Positions 16,615 through 26,769 are shown, numbered from the stretch's first letter. The stretch: 64,000 nucleotides of DNA from an uncultured Balneolaceae bacterium (GCA_913057825.1 CAJXOW010000009.1:1-64000); one strand, 5' to 3'. Made by a program: numbers and translations. Notes: generated by a model not told the origin, from the sequence alone.

Positions 16615-16654
16615 TTAATAAAAATATATTCCAAAAAAATCTGAGGTATACACT

Positions 16655-16900
16655 ATGACTCAAGTTCAAGTTATCGGACCTGGTTGCTCAAATTGTCAGA
16701 AACTCGAATCACTCTGCAGAGAAGTCATCGATGAAGAAGAGCTGCAAGTTAACCTCGAAAAGGTGGAGGAAATGGACAAAATCACGGAAATGGGCGTTAT
16801 GCTAACACCCGCACTGGCTATTGACGGAGAGATTAAGGTTAGTGGAAAAATACCGGTTAAATCAACTTTGAAGAATTGGCTGAGACAGGCTGCCGTTTAG
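16655..16900 (+). CDS. Thioredoxin-like redox protein (TIGR00412 type)
   Basis: An 81-residue protein with a glutaredoxin/thioredoxin fold and active site Cys11-S-N-Cys14 in GPGCSNCQKLE. The cis-proline motif is MLTPALAIDG near residue 51. This is the redox-active disulfide protein 2 group, regularly found directly after COG0701 permeases. It may reduce or deliver the metalloid to the permease. It lies 40 bp after the permease and probably shares its transcript. Confidence 0.88.
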   Translation: MTQVQVIGPGCSNCQKLESLCREVIDEEELQVNLEKVEEMDKITEMGVMLTPALAIDGEIKVSGKIPVKSTLKNWLRQAAV

Positions 16901-17247
16901 TAGATTCGACGATACTTGGGACATTCGATGCTGACCAAGCCCGGTAATACTGACTGATTTTTTAATCGCCTTTTTCGATCTTAGCCAATTATTTTAATCA
17001 ACAAACCGGCAGTTTTTGCAATAGTTGCTAAAACGTTTTACCTTCATGTATCGTTCAAGAAGCATTGGAACCAAGACTAAAGAAGAGGGGACCAATGATA
17101 AAACCTGGGTTGCTGTTTACCGCTTTTATGGAGGGGGGCTGATATGACTTTTTCATTTCATAGCCGAAATTCCCCCAAATCAAGATGATGTAACCGACCA
17201 GGTTGTAAAGAACAACGGGTACTGTTGAAACTATAAATATTGAACAA
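16901..17247. other. Intergenic region, nothing recognised
   Basis: About 350 bp with no trusted coding frame. A minus-strand frame crossing into the next gene looks spurious. No repeat family member seen. Confidence 0.35.
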
Positions 17248-20200
17248 ATGAAAACGACATTTCTGTACATAACTTTATTTGCTTTTTTTTGTGCCTTTGA
17301 AGCAAGCGGGCAACATAAAAGCCATCAGCAACTGCAGGTGCAACTTGAAAAAGCCCATCAGGCTGAAATTGAATATTTGAGAGAGCAACAGCAGGTCGAC
17401 TCACTGGTTCAGAATTTCAATCTTGACCGGCAGTTTGTATCAGATGGACGTTTTTTTGAAATGATGAAAGTGGAGAATGGGCAGCCGGTATACTATACAA
17501 CCCATAATATCGACGCACAGGCAACTATCGCCGTTGATAAGGTGCATCCCGGCGGTAGTACGGGTTTGAATCTGACGGGAGAAGGTATCACGTTGGGTGA
17601 ATGGGATGTGAATGGAGTCCGTGTCTCGCACCAGGAGTTCGAGGGACGGGTCACGCAGAATGATGATGCTTCCGAGCTTAGCGGACATGCCACGCATGTG
17701 GCGGGGACCATGATCGCCGCCGGGGTGAATGCAGACGCCGAGGGCATGTCTCCTCAAGCCCGGTTGCTGGCTCACGACTGGAGCAATGATATGTCTGAAA
17801 TGCGGGAAGAGGGGGCAAAGGGGCTCCTGGTTTCCAACCATTCCTACGGCAAGGTAATGGGATGGGGAGGTCAACGAGCGTGTAAAGACGACTCGGATGA
17901 AGAGTTTCCGGCGTGGCATGGCAATACGTCTATAAGCCTGGTGGAGGATTACCGGTTCGGTTTTTATACCAATGACGATCAACGGTGGGATGACATCGCA
18001 TACGACAATCCAAATTACCTGATGGTTCAGTCGGCCGGCAACGACCGTGGAGAATCGGGTCCTCCTGATTCGGATCCGGGGCACTGTGTATACAGGCTGG
18101 GTGAATGGGTGTACTCGGAGCGAGACCGACAAGCCGATGGAGGGGAAAATGGTTTTGAATCGACCGGCAGTACCGCCAAGAATATTTTAACCGTGGGGGC
18201 GGTTCGCGATATTGCAGCGGGATATCAACAACCCTCGGACGTATATATCACGGGGTTTAGCAGTTTTGGTCCCACCGACGACGGACGTATAAAACCCGAT
18301 GTGGTTGGCAACGGAGTGGGCTTGCTATCCACTTGCTCGGCCGGCGACAATTGCTACTCCCGGTCTTCGGGAACTTCCATGTCGTCTCCCAGCGTTGCCG
18401 GGGCTATTGGATTGCTGCATGAATATTACAATCGATTGCATGGAAGCGGCGATCAATTTCTCCAGTCTTCAGCTATTAAGGCGCTTCTTATACAAACGGC
18501 TGATGAAGCGGGAAGGAGTCCCGGCCCTGATTATAAACATGGTTGGGGATTGGTGAATATAAAGAGAGCTTCTGAATTAATTAAACTGGACAGCATACAC
18601 GGCGGCGAGGTGATACAGGAGCTGACATTAAATGAATCGGATACGATTCGTGTTCCTTTGGAGGTATCCCCCGGGGAAGAAGAGTTGAATGTTACCGTCG
18701 GATGGACAGATCCGCCGGGAGATTCCCCGAATCCCCAACTGGATCCGTCGACAAAAATGCTGGTCAATAATGTCGATTTAAAAATTATAGGCCCTGATAC
18801 GGTCCATTATCCCTGGAAACTTGATAAGGATAATCCGGCCGCTGCGGCCGAGAAAGGCAAAAACAATGTGGACAATATCGAACAGGTGACCGTGTCGGAT
18901 CCGCCAAGCGGGGATTATGTCGTTCAAATCACCCATGACGGCAGTCTGCAGAACCAGGCCCAGGATATCTCGTTGATTCTGGACCGGGGACCCGGCGAGA
19001 CGTATGACGCTTCAGGAAAAATTACGATAAATCACACCGGCGAGGGAGCTGCCAATGTGCCTCTGCAAATTTCAGGATTTGGCAGCAAAGAGACCGTTCA
19101 GACGGATTCATTGGGTAATTTTCAGTTTGGCGGCTTGTATAATAAGGGAACCTATAAGGTGCAGCCGGACGTGGAGGCAGTTGAAGGAGTCGACTTTTCG
19201 CCAGATAGCATACAATTCACGGTCGAACAGCAAAATATTACCGGATTGGAGTTTTCGGCGAGTACTCCGGGAAAAAGGAAAGTGACATTGAAGCTGAATA
19301 CGGCTACCCTTCCGGATACGATTCGGGCTTCGGATACGCTGCAGGTGAGAGGTAATGTCGGCGGAACCTCCACGGCGCCCGACCGGCTTCCTGATGGAAA
19401 TACCCTGGCATGGGATGATCAATCGACTCTATCCATGGAGAATATCGGCGGTGATTACTGGAAAGTGGATTTTGAGATACCCGAAATGGAGTCCGTTAAT
19501 TTTAAATATTACTCGGCCCAGAATAGCGAGATTCAGGCGGGCGGATTGGAAACGGGAAAGGCGCATGTAATTGAAAAGGGCATAGGGCATATCAACTTGC
19601 CTCTTCATTACTTTGAACAGAGTTCGGATACGGATTATTCGTATGATTGGCTGCCCTGGGATAGTCGGGAGGATAAAATTGCCGTTATGTTTCGCATTTA
19701 TCTACCCGCGCGCTACAGTCCCATAATCGTGGGAGTTCGCGGTGATGGATTAAATAGAAGAGGTCCGCTGCGCATCGATCAAACCCGCCTGCAAGTCGAC
19801 CGGGAGGTCCAGAGTGATACGGAACCGGGGTACCGGCTTTTTAGCGGGGTAGCTTACTATGATACTACGTTGACAGGCTTAACCCAGGAATATAAGTATA
19901 ATTTTGAGTTAATTGACTGGATGGAAGCTCCATGGAGAAGCTTTACGATTCCGGATCATGATACCACCTTGCACTGGAGCTATCCGAATAATGTCTTGCC
20001 GGTCGTCCCGGATAAAGCCATAACGATTTCAAGCGACAGCGTCGGGCTGGTCAACGTGTTGGAAGGGGCATACGACCCCGACGGGGATTCCCTTTTTATC
20101 GACAAGATTCAAAATCCCACACAGGGCCGGGCCGAAGTAGTGAGTGACAGCCTGGTAAAGTATACTCCCGATACCAGCTACACCGGTAAAGTGCAACTGG

Positions 20201-20562
20201 GCTATACTATTAAAGATGAAGACGGTGCAAAGGTCGATGCCGAATTGAAAATCGAGGTTGAAAAGGCAACAGGCATATCGGATGAAATTGCAAGACCTGA
20301 AGAGTTTTCGCTGGGTCAAAACTATCCCAATCCCTTTAATCCCAGCACTACCATTCAATATTCACTGCCGAAAAGCGTGCACGTTTCCCTTATCGTATAC
20401 AACTCAATAGGCAGGAGAGTGGCTACGTTAGTGGATCGGAATCAATCTGCTGGAAACTATTCTGTCCATTGGGATGCCCGTAGCATGAATAGCGGCGTTT
20501 ACCTGTATCGCATCAAGGCTGGAAAGTATCACGATGTCGGGAATATGATATTGATTAAATAG
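17248..20562 (+). CDS. Secreted subtilisin-like (S8) serine protease with type IX-like sorting domain
   Basis: A 1104-residue protein with an N-terminal signal peptide (cleavage near ASGQ, residue about 21). The peptidase S8 domain covers about residues 100-445 with the triad Asp120 (LGEWDVNG), His147 (SGHATHVAG) and Ser377 (GTSMSSPSVAG). A proprotein-convertase-like beta domain follows (VTVGWTDPPG), then Ig/carboxypeptidase-like segments. Near residues 925-1005 is a cadherin-like repeat with AYDPDGDSLFIDKIQNPTQG. The C-terminal 80 residues form a sorting domain starting NYPNPFNPSTT and ending GNMILIK, as used by type IX secretion. It probably degrades extracellular protein. It stands alone; a fragment of a family B repeat lies just after the stop. 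Confidence 0.95.
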   Translation: MKTTFLYITLFAFFCAFEASGQHKSHQQLQVQLEKAHQAEIEYLREQQQVDSLVQNFNLDRQFVSDGRFFEMMKVENGQPVYYTTHNIDAQATIAVDKVHPGGSTGLNLTGEGITLGEWDVNGVRVSHQEFEGRVTQNDDASELSGHATHVAGTMIAAGVNADAEGMSPQARLLAHDWSNDMSEMREEGAKGLLVSNHSYGKVMGWGGQRACKDDSDEEFPAWHGNTSISLVEDYRFGFYTNDDQRWDDIAYDNPNYLMVQSAGNDRGESGPPDSDPGHCVYRLGEWVYSERDRQADGGENGFESTGSTAKNILTVGAVRDIAAGYQQPSDVYITGFSSFGPTDDGRIKPDVVGNGVGLLSTCSAGDNCYSRSSGTSMSSPSVAGAIGLLHEYYNRLHGSGDQFLQSSAIKALLIQTADEAGRSPGPDYKHGWGLVNIKRASELIKLDSIHGGEVIQELTLNESDTIRVPLEVSPGEEELNVTVGWTDPPGDSPNPQLDPSTKMLVNNVDLKIIGPDTVHYPWKLDKDNPAAAAEKGKNNVDNIEQVTVSDPPSGDYVVQITHDGSLQNQAQDISLILDRGPGETYDASGKITINHTGEGAANVPLQISGFGSKETVQTDSLGNFQFGGLYNKGTYKVQPDVEAVEGVDFSPDSIQFTVEQQNITGLEFSASTPGKRKVTLKLNTATLPDTIRASDTLQVRGNVGGTSTAPDRLPDGNTLAWDDQSTLSMENIGGDYWKVDFEIPEMESVNFKYYSAQNSEIQAGGLETGKAHVIEKGIGHINLPLHYFEQSSDTDYSYDWLPWDSREDKIAVMFRIYLPARYSPIIVGVRGDGLNRRGPLRIDQTRLQVDREVQSDTEPGYRLFSGVAYYDTTLTGLTQEYKYNFELIDWMEAPWRSFTIPDHDTTLHWSYPNNVLPVVPDKAITISSDSVGLVNVLEGAYDPDGDSLFIDKIQNPTQGRAEVVSDSLVKYTPDTSYTGKVQLGYTIKDEDGAKVDAELKIEVEKATGISDEIARPEEFSLGQNYPNPFNPSTTIQYSLPKSVHVSLIVYNSIGRRVATLVDRNQSAGNYSVHWDARSMNSGVYLYRIKAGKYHDVGNMILIK

Positions 20563-20565
20563 TGG

Positions 20566-20640
20566 TCCTGAAAAAACCGGGGAGGTCTCTTCAGTCAGGG
20601 AAATACAGCAGGACGCTGCCAAGATCAAGAACAGAGTCGT
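20566..20640 (+). repeat. Family B element, 5' fragment
   Basis: The segment CTGAAAAAACCGGGGAGGTC then TCTTCAGTCAGGGAAAT matches the left end of the family B copy at 36690. After about 45 bp similarity fades, and no right-hand arm is found. The 3' end of the minus-strand BtuF-like gene overlaps this fragment. Confidence 0.6.
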
Positions 20641-21554
20641 CCATCCGGCATAGATATCCAGCCGGAATTTAGATGAGACGGAGAAAACTGGTCGAGGTGA
20701 AGGATTTCAGCCACTATTTGCGCAGAGTTTACCAGCCGGGGGCCTGGTCGGTTGAAGTAGTGATTGGCGTCAACGATATATACTTGGTTATTTTGAACCG
20801 CCTGAAGTTGGCTCCAGTCAGGATGATTCGTTACTTCTTCAAGATGTTGGCGGGTTTCTTCAATACTGTAACCGCAGGGAGCCAGCAGGATAATCTCGGG
20901 ATCAGCCTCAAGTAATGCATTCATATCGATCACGCCTGCATGTCCGCCGACGTTGGAGAGAACAGGCTTGCCTCCGCCTATTTCCACCAGCTTGGGAAGC
21001 CAGTTGCCGGACGACATCAATGGATCCAGCCACTCCAGCAAGGCTACTTCGGGTCGATTATCCCTGGAGGTGTCAGTTCGCAGTTCCTGAAATGAGTTTT
21101 GCATCTGTTTAACCAGCGAACGTCCGTTATTTGATTTATTCACGGCATCGGCAATATCCTGAATCTTATCGTAGAGTTCCGATAGATTCGAGGGACCGAA
21201 ATCGACGATCTGCACCTTTTTATCCAGATGCGCCTTTACGGCTTGTTCGATCTCATTATAGGATACAGCACAGGCCTCGCAGTGATCCTGCGTGATAATC
21301 AAGTCGGGTTGAAGACGAGCTATAAAATCTGCATCCACTTTATACACCGAAAGTCCCTCTCGGATCAGTTCTTTAATGCGCCTATCTGTGTCAGCCGATG
21401 AAAACTCAATTTCATATTTAGGTTCCGTACAAGCGGGCAATTGTTGGACTTCCGGGGGATAATCGCATTCGTGGGAACGTCCCACAAGTTGATCGGTTGC
21501 CTCCAACTTGCAGACCACTTCAGTTGCTCCGGGTAGTAGAGATAAAATGCGCAT
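20625..21554 (-). CDS. BtuF-like cobalamin/siderophore-type binding protein without signal peptide
   Basis: A 309-residue protein of the periplasmic binding protein family 2 (helical backbone) fold: RILSLLPGATEVVCKLEATDQLVGRSHECDYPP at the start, and DLIITQDHCEACAVS near residue 89. The pattern matches the group annotated as cobalamin-binding proteins. It starts directly with the first beta strand and has no signal peptide or lipobox, unlike BtuF, so it should be cytoplasmic unless a start is missed. The CEACAVS motif with two cysteines is typical of this soluble group. No transporter genes are near. The C-terminal residues overlap a repeat fragment and may not be native. Confidence 0.75.
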   Translation of the reverse strand: MRILSLLPGATEVVCKLEATDQLVGRSHECDYPPEVQQLPACTEPKYEIEFSSADTDRRIKELIREGLSVYKVDADFIARLQPDLIITQDHCEACAVSYNEIEQAVKAHLDKKVQIVDFGPSNLSELYDKIQDIADAVNKSNNGRSLVKQMQNSFQELRTDTSRDNRPEVALLEWLDPLMSSGNWLPKLVEIGGGKPVLSNVGGHAGVIDMNALLEADPEIILLAPCGYSIEETRQHLEEVTNHPDWSQLQAVQNNQVYIVDANHYFNRPGPRLVNSAQIVAEILHLDQFSPSHLNSGWISMPDGRLCS

Positions 21555-21735
21555 ATTACAGCTTATTGCAGGCTAGCATTAATTACGTATATCCTTCTGT
21601 GAAATATAGTAACAATTCAATACAGTACCATCCGGGCAGATTGTACAGAACGATCAACGCCTTAAATCAGTTATAACAGTGTATAAGAATCTATTAATCA
21701 AGCATATGAACAATACAGTCACATTAGGGGAAAAC

Positions 21736-23808
21736 ATGAAATCAAATCTATTAAACGCCATGAGCCCATATCATTTTCGCAAGCATTTTGCAGCGCTGCT
21801 ATCCATTCTGCTGTTGGTTGCTTTCACACCCATCGATACCGATGCACAGGATAAAGATTTAACGCCGTATAAAATTACCGAGTTGAAGTCCGTCGCATCC
21901 GCACAGGTGTCGCCCGATGGCAAGTACGCAGCCTATACGTTGAATATCCCATTGGATCCCAAAAAGAAAAACGGGTATCCGCATGCCGAGCTCCATATGG
22001 TAAATCTGGAGACGGGCAGTTCGACTCCCTTTATTACGGGGGATGTGAATGTACGCGATGTGTCGTGGATGCCTTCCGGCAAGGCGGTCAGCTTTTTGCT
22101 GAATCGGGAGGGCGATGATCATACTTCGCTCTACAAAATGCCGGTCGACGGAGGAGGTCCGACGAAACTCTACGAATTCAAAACCTCGATTTCCAGTTAC
22201 GATTGGGCGCCGGGCGGGGATAAGATCGTGTTTACGGCGCGCAACCCGGAACGCAAGGAATCGAATGATCTTCCCTACAAGCCGGATATCTACCATGAAA
22301 ATGGACGTGATATTTATGCATATACCGTCTCATTTGAAGGGGATCAAGAGGCCAAGCGCATCAAGGTCGAAGGTACGGTATATCAGGTAGATTGGAGTCC
22401 GGCCGGCGATCGTATTGCGCTGACGGTGTCTCCGACGCCGTACGTGGATGATTACTACATGAATCAGAAGTTGCGTATAGTGTCGGCCGACAGCCGGGAA
22501 GTGGTGACCAAAATCGATAATCCCGGAAAGATCGGCGAAGTCGTCTGGAGTAAGAATGGCGAAATGGTAGCCTTCCTGGCTGCCGCCGATCGACATGATA
22601 CCATAGCGGGTCGACTGATGGTGGCTGACGCTTCCACCCCCGACTTTCGGCAAATTCTGGAAGGATATAAAGGCAAGATCGACGATATCGCCTGGGTGAA
22701 TAACACCAAGATTCGATTCGCGGCCAGCCGCGGTGTGTGGACCGTATTCAGTGAAGTAAATAAAGACGGATCCGGCCATCAAACGATGGTCGAGGAAGGC
22801 GGTCCGGTGTTCAATGCCTTTTCGATGTCGGCCGACGGATCCCACAGCGTCCTGGTCGCCGATTCGCCCCAGCATCCCAATGAAGTATACATGCATCGCA
22901 TGGGAGAGGACGGGCTCAAGCGAGTCACCCATCACAACAAATGGCTAGAGGAGTATGATCTCGGCCAGCAGGAGAAAGTCACCTGGACCGGGGCCGAAGA
23001 TTGGAATATTGAGGGCGTTTTGATTCATCCCAATGATGCCGATGAAGGAAACGGGAAACCCTATCCGTTGATTACGGTCGTACACGGTGGACCTGAAGCC
23101 CATCACGATATGGGGTGGAATACAAACTACCTGGCGCTCGGACAGGTAGCGGCGGCGGAAGGATTTGCCGTTTTCTATCCCAATTATCGCGGCAGTACCG
23201 GGCGCGGACAAAAATTTGCGACGGTCAGCCAGGGAAATTCGGCAAAAAATGAGTTCGGTGATGTCGTGGACGGAGTTGATTATTTAGTTGATGAAGGACT
23301 CGTCAAAGAAGACCAGGTCGGCGTGACCGGTGCCTCGTATGGCGGATATGCCACAGGTTGGCTGTCAACCAAACACACCGAAAAATTCGCCGCCGGCGTG
23401 ATGTTTGTCGGACTGAGCGACCTGGTATCGTTCTGGGGTACCACCGATATCCCGCAGGAGGAGCACCTGGTGCACTTCCGCAAGCATATCTGGGAAGACT
23501 GGGATTTATTTCTCAAGCGCAGCCCGATTTATCACGCCGACGATACCCAGACGCCGTTGTTGATATTGGACGGTAAAGAGGATACCCGCGTGGATCCCGG
23601 TCAGTCGATCGAAATGTATAACCATCTCAAGTTCCGCAGCGACGTGCCCGTGCGCTTAGTGATGTATCCGGGCGAAGCACATGGCAACAGTCGATCGACT
23701 TCCCAGTACGATTACATGCTGCGGTCGCTGCGTTGGATGAAGCACTATCTCACCGGTCCGGGCGGCGAAATGCCGGATAACCACATCGATGCGATCGAGG
23801 ATAAGTAG
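21736..23808 (+). CDS. S9 family prolyl oligopeptidase, exported
   Basis: A 690-residue protein. The ATG at 21736 is chosen because AGGGG precedes it by 5 nt; the frame could begin 57 bp earlier. A signal peptide covers residues about 1-37 (LLSILLLVAFTPIDTDAQ). Residues about 45-400 form a beta-propeller with TolB-like WD40-type repeats (SPDGKYAAY, SWMPSGKAVSF, WSPAGDRIAL). The C-terminal alpha/beta hydrolase has Ser534 (GASYGGYA), Asp616 (GKEDTRVDP) and His649 (GEAHGNS). It cleaves small oligopeptides in the periplasm, perhaps products of the secreted proteases. The gene is monocistronic; a family A repeat follows 70 bp after the stop. Confidence 0.93.
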   Translation: MKSNLLNAMSPYHFRKHFAALLSILLLVAFTPIDTDAQDKDLTPYKITELKSVASAQVSPDGKYAAYTLNIPLDPKKKNGYPHAELHMVNLETGSSTPFITGDVNVRDVSWMPSGKAVSFLLNREGDDHTSLYKMPVDGGGPTKLYEFKTSISSYDWAPGGDKIVFTARNPERKESNDLPYKPDIYHENGRDIYAYTVSFEGDQEAKRIKVEGTVYQVDWSPAGDRIALTVSPTPYVDDYYMNQKLRIVSADSREVVTKIDNPGKIGEVVWSKNGEMVAFLAAADRHDTIAGRLMVADASTPDFRQILEGYKGKIDDIAWVNNTKIRFAASRGVWTVFSEVNKDGSGHQTMVEEGGPVFNAFSMSADGSHSVLVADSPQHPNEVYMHRMGEDGLKRVTHHNKWLEEYDLGQQEKVTWTGAEDWNIEGVLIHPNDADEGNGKPYPLITVVHGGPEAHHDMGWNTNYLALGQVAAAEGFAVFYPNYRGSTGRGQKFATVSQGNSAKNEFGDVVDGVDYLVDEGLVKEDQVGVTGASYGGYATGWLSTKHTEKFAAGVMFVGLSDLVSFWGTTDIPQEEHLVHFRKHIWEDWDLFLKRSPIYHADDTQTPLLILDGKEDTRVDPGQSIEMYNHLKFRSDVPVRLVMYPGEAHGNSRSTSQYDYMLRSLRWMKHYLTGPGGEMPDNHIDAIEDK

Positions 23809-23877
23809 TTTTATAGATCGGAAATATTTAAAATTGGCGGCACTATACATTTAACAGAAGTAGTGCCGCCAATAAAA

Positions 23878-24058
23878 TTAATAGAGCCCTTTGAAAACCG
23901 GGCGGCGGTTCCGAAGTATTAAGTTTTTCGGTAAATAGATGAAAAATATATTAAAGTTGATGGGCATTTATCATGGTCTGCAGATATCTAGACGAACTCA
24001 ATAAGAGAAAAACTTTCGAACGAGGAACCGCCGCCCGGTTTTCAAAGGGCTCTATTAA
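23878..24058 (+). repeat. Family A palindromic element, copy 3 (35-bp perfect arms)
   Basis: Arms at 23878-23912 and 24024-24058 are exact inverted copies over 35 bp. The inner 13 bp are GGGCGGCGGTTCC and the outer 22 bp begin TTAATAGAGCCC. The outer part is not shared with the other copies. Inside the stem are CGAAGTATTAAG and, at the far end, AACTTTCGAACGAGG. Total 181 bp, forward orientation, first subfamily. Confidence 0.92.
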
Positions 24059-24122
24059 CAGGGAACAAATCGGTATTTAGATCATTATGTAAAGATTGAA
24101 TCAATCAAAACCCGAGTTATTA

Positions 24123-25217
24123 ATGGCTGGTCTGCATAAATATTATCTGCTGCTGGTGGGTCTCCTCGTTTTTGGCATGGTTAACTGTTCGCTAACGGGG
24201 AGTGGCGATGGAGAGTCGAAATTTGATGGTCCCGATCCACTTTCATGCGAGGAGTTTAAGAATCCGATCATGGCAGGTGCGGACCCATGGGTAGTAAAAA
24301 AAGATGGATTTTACTACTTCATTAAATCAGAGGGAGGCGCTCTCCATGTCTCTAAATCGGAAAAGTTAACGGAGCCACGCGAGTGGGTGAGAGTCTGGAC
24401 ACAGCCAGAGGACGGGTGGAATCAAACGAATCTTTGGGCTCCCGAGCTGCACTACTTGGATGGCAAATGGTATATTTATTACGCTGCAGGGAGATCCGGT
24501 CCTCCCTTTATTAATCAACGTGCCGGTGTATTGGAGTCAGCCAGCAAAAATCCCCGGGGAGAATACATAGATCGCGGCATGCTATATACAGGCGACCGTA
24601 TTGAAACGCGTTCTAATAACAAATGGGCTATAGATATGACTATCCTTAAACAAGAAGGTCAGTTATATGCGATCTGGTCAGGGTGGAAAAAGAATAGAAA
24701 TGATGACGGTACTCCGCAGCATCAATACATCGCCTCCATGAGTGATCCAACCACTATCAGCTCAAATCGGGTTTTGATTTCATCGCCGACCAGGTCATGG
24801 GAAACGGCCGGTCCGTTGAATTTGAATGAGGGAGCCACTGTATTACGGAGTCGAAATACGGATCGTTTATTTGTCATATATTCGACGGGTCAATCCTGGT
24901 TGCCCTCCTATAAATTGGGTCAGCTGGAATTAAAACCATCCGACGCAGATCCCATGAATCCCGATAACTGGATTAAGGAAGGTCCTGTATTTACGGGCAC
25001 GGACGAAGTACACGGCGTGGGACATGCCAGCTTTACAACTTCGCCGGACGGAACCCAGGACTGGATTGTCTATCATTCCAAAAAAGATACGTCACCGGGG
25101 TGGGATCGTACTATTCGAACACAACAATTTCATTGGAGGGAAGAGGGTGAGCCGGATTTTGGAACACCGATCCCAACGACTGAAATACTTTCGGCACCTT
25201 CAGGCGAATGTGAATAA
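24123..25217 (+). CDS. Glycoside hydrolase family 43 lipoprotein
   Basis: A 364-residue predicted lipoprotein: signal MAGLHKYYLLLVGLLVFGMVNC, with Cys22 as the lipid site. The ATG at 24123 is preferred; a TTG nine codons earlier is possible. The five-bladed propeller of GH43 carries the three expected acids: Asp54 (AGADPWVVK), Asp171 (WAIDMTIL) and Glu236 (NEGATVL). The late motif HGVGHASF is typical of arabinanase or arabinosidase/xylosidase members. It probably removes arabinose or xylose units from plant or algal polysaccharide at the cell surface. A second glycosidase gene follows after 55 bp, in the same direction. Confidence 0.88.
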   Translation: MAGLHKYYLLLVGLLVFGMVNCSLTGSGDGESKFDGPDPLSCEEFKNPIMAGADPWVVKKDGFYYFIKSEGGALHVSKSEKLTEPREWVRVWTQPEDGWNQTNLWAPELHYLDGKWYIYYAAGRSGPPFINQRAGVLESASKNPRGEYIDRGMLYTGDRIETRSNNKWAIDMTILKQEGQLYAIWSGWKKNRNDDGTPQHQYIASMSDPTTISSNRVLISSPTRSWETAGPLNLNEGATVLRSRNTDRLFVIYSTGQSWLPSYKLGQLELKPSDADPMNPDNWIKEGPVFTGTDEVHGVGHASFTTSPDGTQDWIVYHSKKDTSPGWDRTIRTQQFHWREEGEPDFGTPIPTTEILSAPSGECE

Positions 25218-25272
25218 AAATAATAATTTATTTCTAAATCTTAACACTGGAATCAAAGTTTCTACGATATAT

Positions 25273-26769
25273 ATGAAAAAATTTATTAAGAGTTCTCATT
25301 TGATAAAGTTTATATCCCTATTTTTGTTAGCTTTCTTTGTTAATTGCTTTTCGCTTCAAGCCCAGGATAAATCAGTTTTGCCGACGCCGGTGGTGGAGGA
25401 GCACCCGGAATGGATAGAGGTCTACTGGGAAGCGTGGGAGATCGCCGAAACCAAGGTGCGGCATGGCACGGAAGAAAATGGTTTGGTCGATGCTTACCTG
25501 GATGAGGGATTCAACGACTATCTGTTCCAGTGGGATACGAATTTCATGATGCTGTTTGCCAACTACGGAAACGGCTACGTGCCGGGCATCGTCTCGCAGG
25601 ATAATTTCTATCGCAAGCAGCATCCCGATGGATTTATCGACCGGATGATCGACGAGAATACCGGCCTGGACTATCACCATAGCAGCATGGCCGGGTATAC
25701 AAATCCGCCGCTCTTTGCATGGGCCGAGTGGGATTATTATCAGACGACGGGCGACAGCTCGCGTTTTGACCGCGTGCTTCCGGTGTTGGATGCTTACTAT
25801 CGCTGGTGTAAACGGTTTCGGACCAGCCTGGTGGGAATGTATTGGTATAACAACTGGGGGAGCGGTATGGATAACTCGCCGCGTCCGATTGACAAAATTG
25901 CCGGGTGGGTCGACTACACGGCCCAGCAGTCTTTCGCCGCGATGCATTTAAAGAAGATGGCGAAGGTGATGGGAAATGAAAAGCTGGTCGATTTCTATCA
26001 AAATGAGCGGCACACGTTGCGAAACACCCTGAATACACTCTCCTGGAACGAGCAGGACGGCTACTACTGGGATGTGGCGCCCGACAGCAGCCAGGTCAAG
26101 GTTAAAACGGCGGCCCCGTTTTGGACGCTGCTGGCCGGCATCCCCGATTCGACGCAGGCCGCGAAGCTGGTTGAGCACTTGAAAAATCCCGATGAGTTCT
26201 ATCGTCCGCATCTGTTTCCGACCCTTTCGGCCGATCATCCCCGCTACCACGAGGAAGGAGCCTACTGGCTGGGATCGATCTGGGCGCCCACCAATGTGAT
26301 GTACATCAAAGGCCTTCAACGGTATGGCTACGAGGAGTTCGCCACCGAGGCGGCCGTCAACCATCTCAACATGATCACCAAAGTCTATAGCAACACCGAG
26401 CCGCATACCCTGTGGGAAAACTACGCCCCCGAAATGGCGGCCAAAGGGAGTAATTCACGTCCCAACTTTGTAGGATGGACCGGGAACGGCCCCATTACCC
26501 TGTTATTTGAAAATATCCTCGGTTTTCGTCCCGACGCCCCCGAAAACACGCTGCTGTGGCGGCCGACCCTGACCGGAAAGCATGGCATACGGGACCTTGT
26601 GTGGGGTCATCATAATACCACTGTCATTGCGCAAAGTCGGGAAAATAAAGAGGATCCCATCCAGGCAACGGTTACCGCCGATCATCCCTTTACCTTATCA
26701 GTCATCAAGTCGGGCGACCCCCATACCTTTGACATCAAAAGCGGGGAGCAGTCTATTACGATTCCCTGA
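25273..26769 (+). CDS. GH63/GH37-type (alpha/alpha)6-barrel glycosidase, exported
   Basis: A 498-residue protein with a signal peptide (LIKFISLFLLAFFVNCFSLQAQ). The catalytic barrel keeps the two acids of the GH63 mannosylglycerate-hydrolase/YgjK group: Asp200 in GMDNSPR and Glu382 in LWENYAPE. Other markers are QWDTNFMMLFANYG near residue 93 and YWLGSIWAPTN near 334. Sequences of this group are often annotated as trehalase. The true substrate (trehalose, mannosylglycerate or another alpha-glycoside) cannot be read from the sequence. The frame is open far upstream into the GH43 gene, but the signal peptide sets the ATG at 25273. It likely forms a two-gene unit with the GH43 lipoprotein. Confidence 0.82.
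   Translation: MKKFIKSSHLIKFISLFLLAFFVNCFSLQAQDKSVLPTPVVEEHPEWIEVYWEAWEIAETKVRHGTEENGLVDAYLDEGFNDYLFQWDTNFMMLFANYGNGYVPGIVSQDNFYRKQHPDGFIDRMIDENTGLDYHHSSMAGYTNPPLFAWAEWDYYQTTGDSSRFDRVLPVLDAYYRWCKRFRTSLVGMYWYNNWGSGMDNSPRPIDKIAGWVDYTAQQSFAAMHLKKMAKVMGNEKLVDFYQNERHTLRNTLNTLSWNEQDGYYWDVAPDSSQVKVKTAAPFWTLLAGIPDSTQAAKLVEHLKNPDEFYRPHLFPTLSADHPRYHEEGAYWLGSIWAPTNVMYIKGLQRYGYEEFATEAAVNHLNMITKVYSNTEPHTLWENYAPEMAAKGSNSRPNFVGWTGNGPITLLFENILGFRPDAPENTLLWRPTLTGKHGIRDLVWGHHNTTVIAQSRENKEDPIQATVTADHPFTLSVIKSGDPHTFDIKSGEQSITIP

Noticed and set aside
17055-17270. 71-codon minus-strand frame overlapping the subtilase start
   Set aside because: It overlaps the signal peptide of a secure gene and shows no family pattern.
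20563-21735. Cobalamin riboswitch near the BtuF-like gene
   Set aside because: No B12-box or conserved core could be found on either side.
25024-25272. N-terminal extension of the GH63/GH37-type gene
   Set aside because: These codons lie inside the GH43 gene in another frame; the signal peptide fixes the start at 25273.
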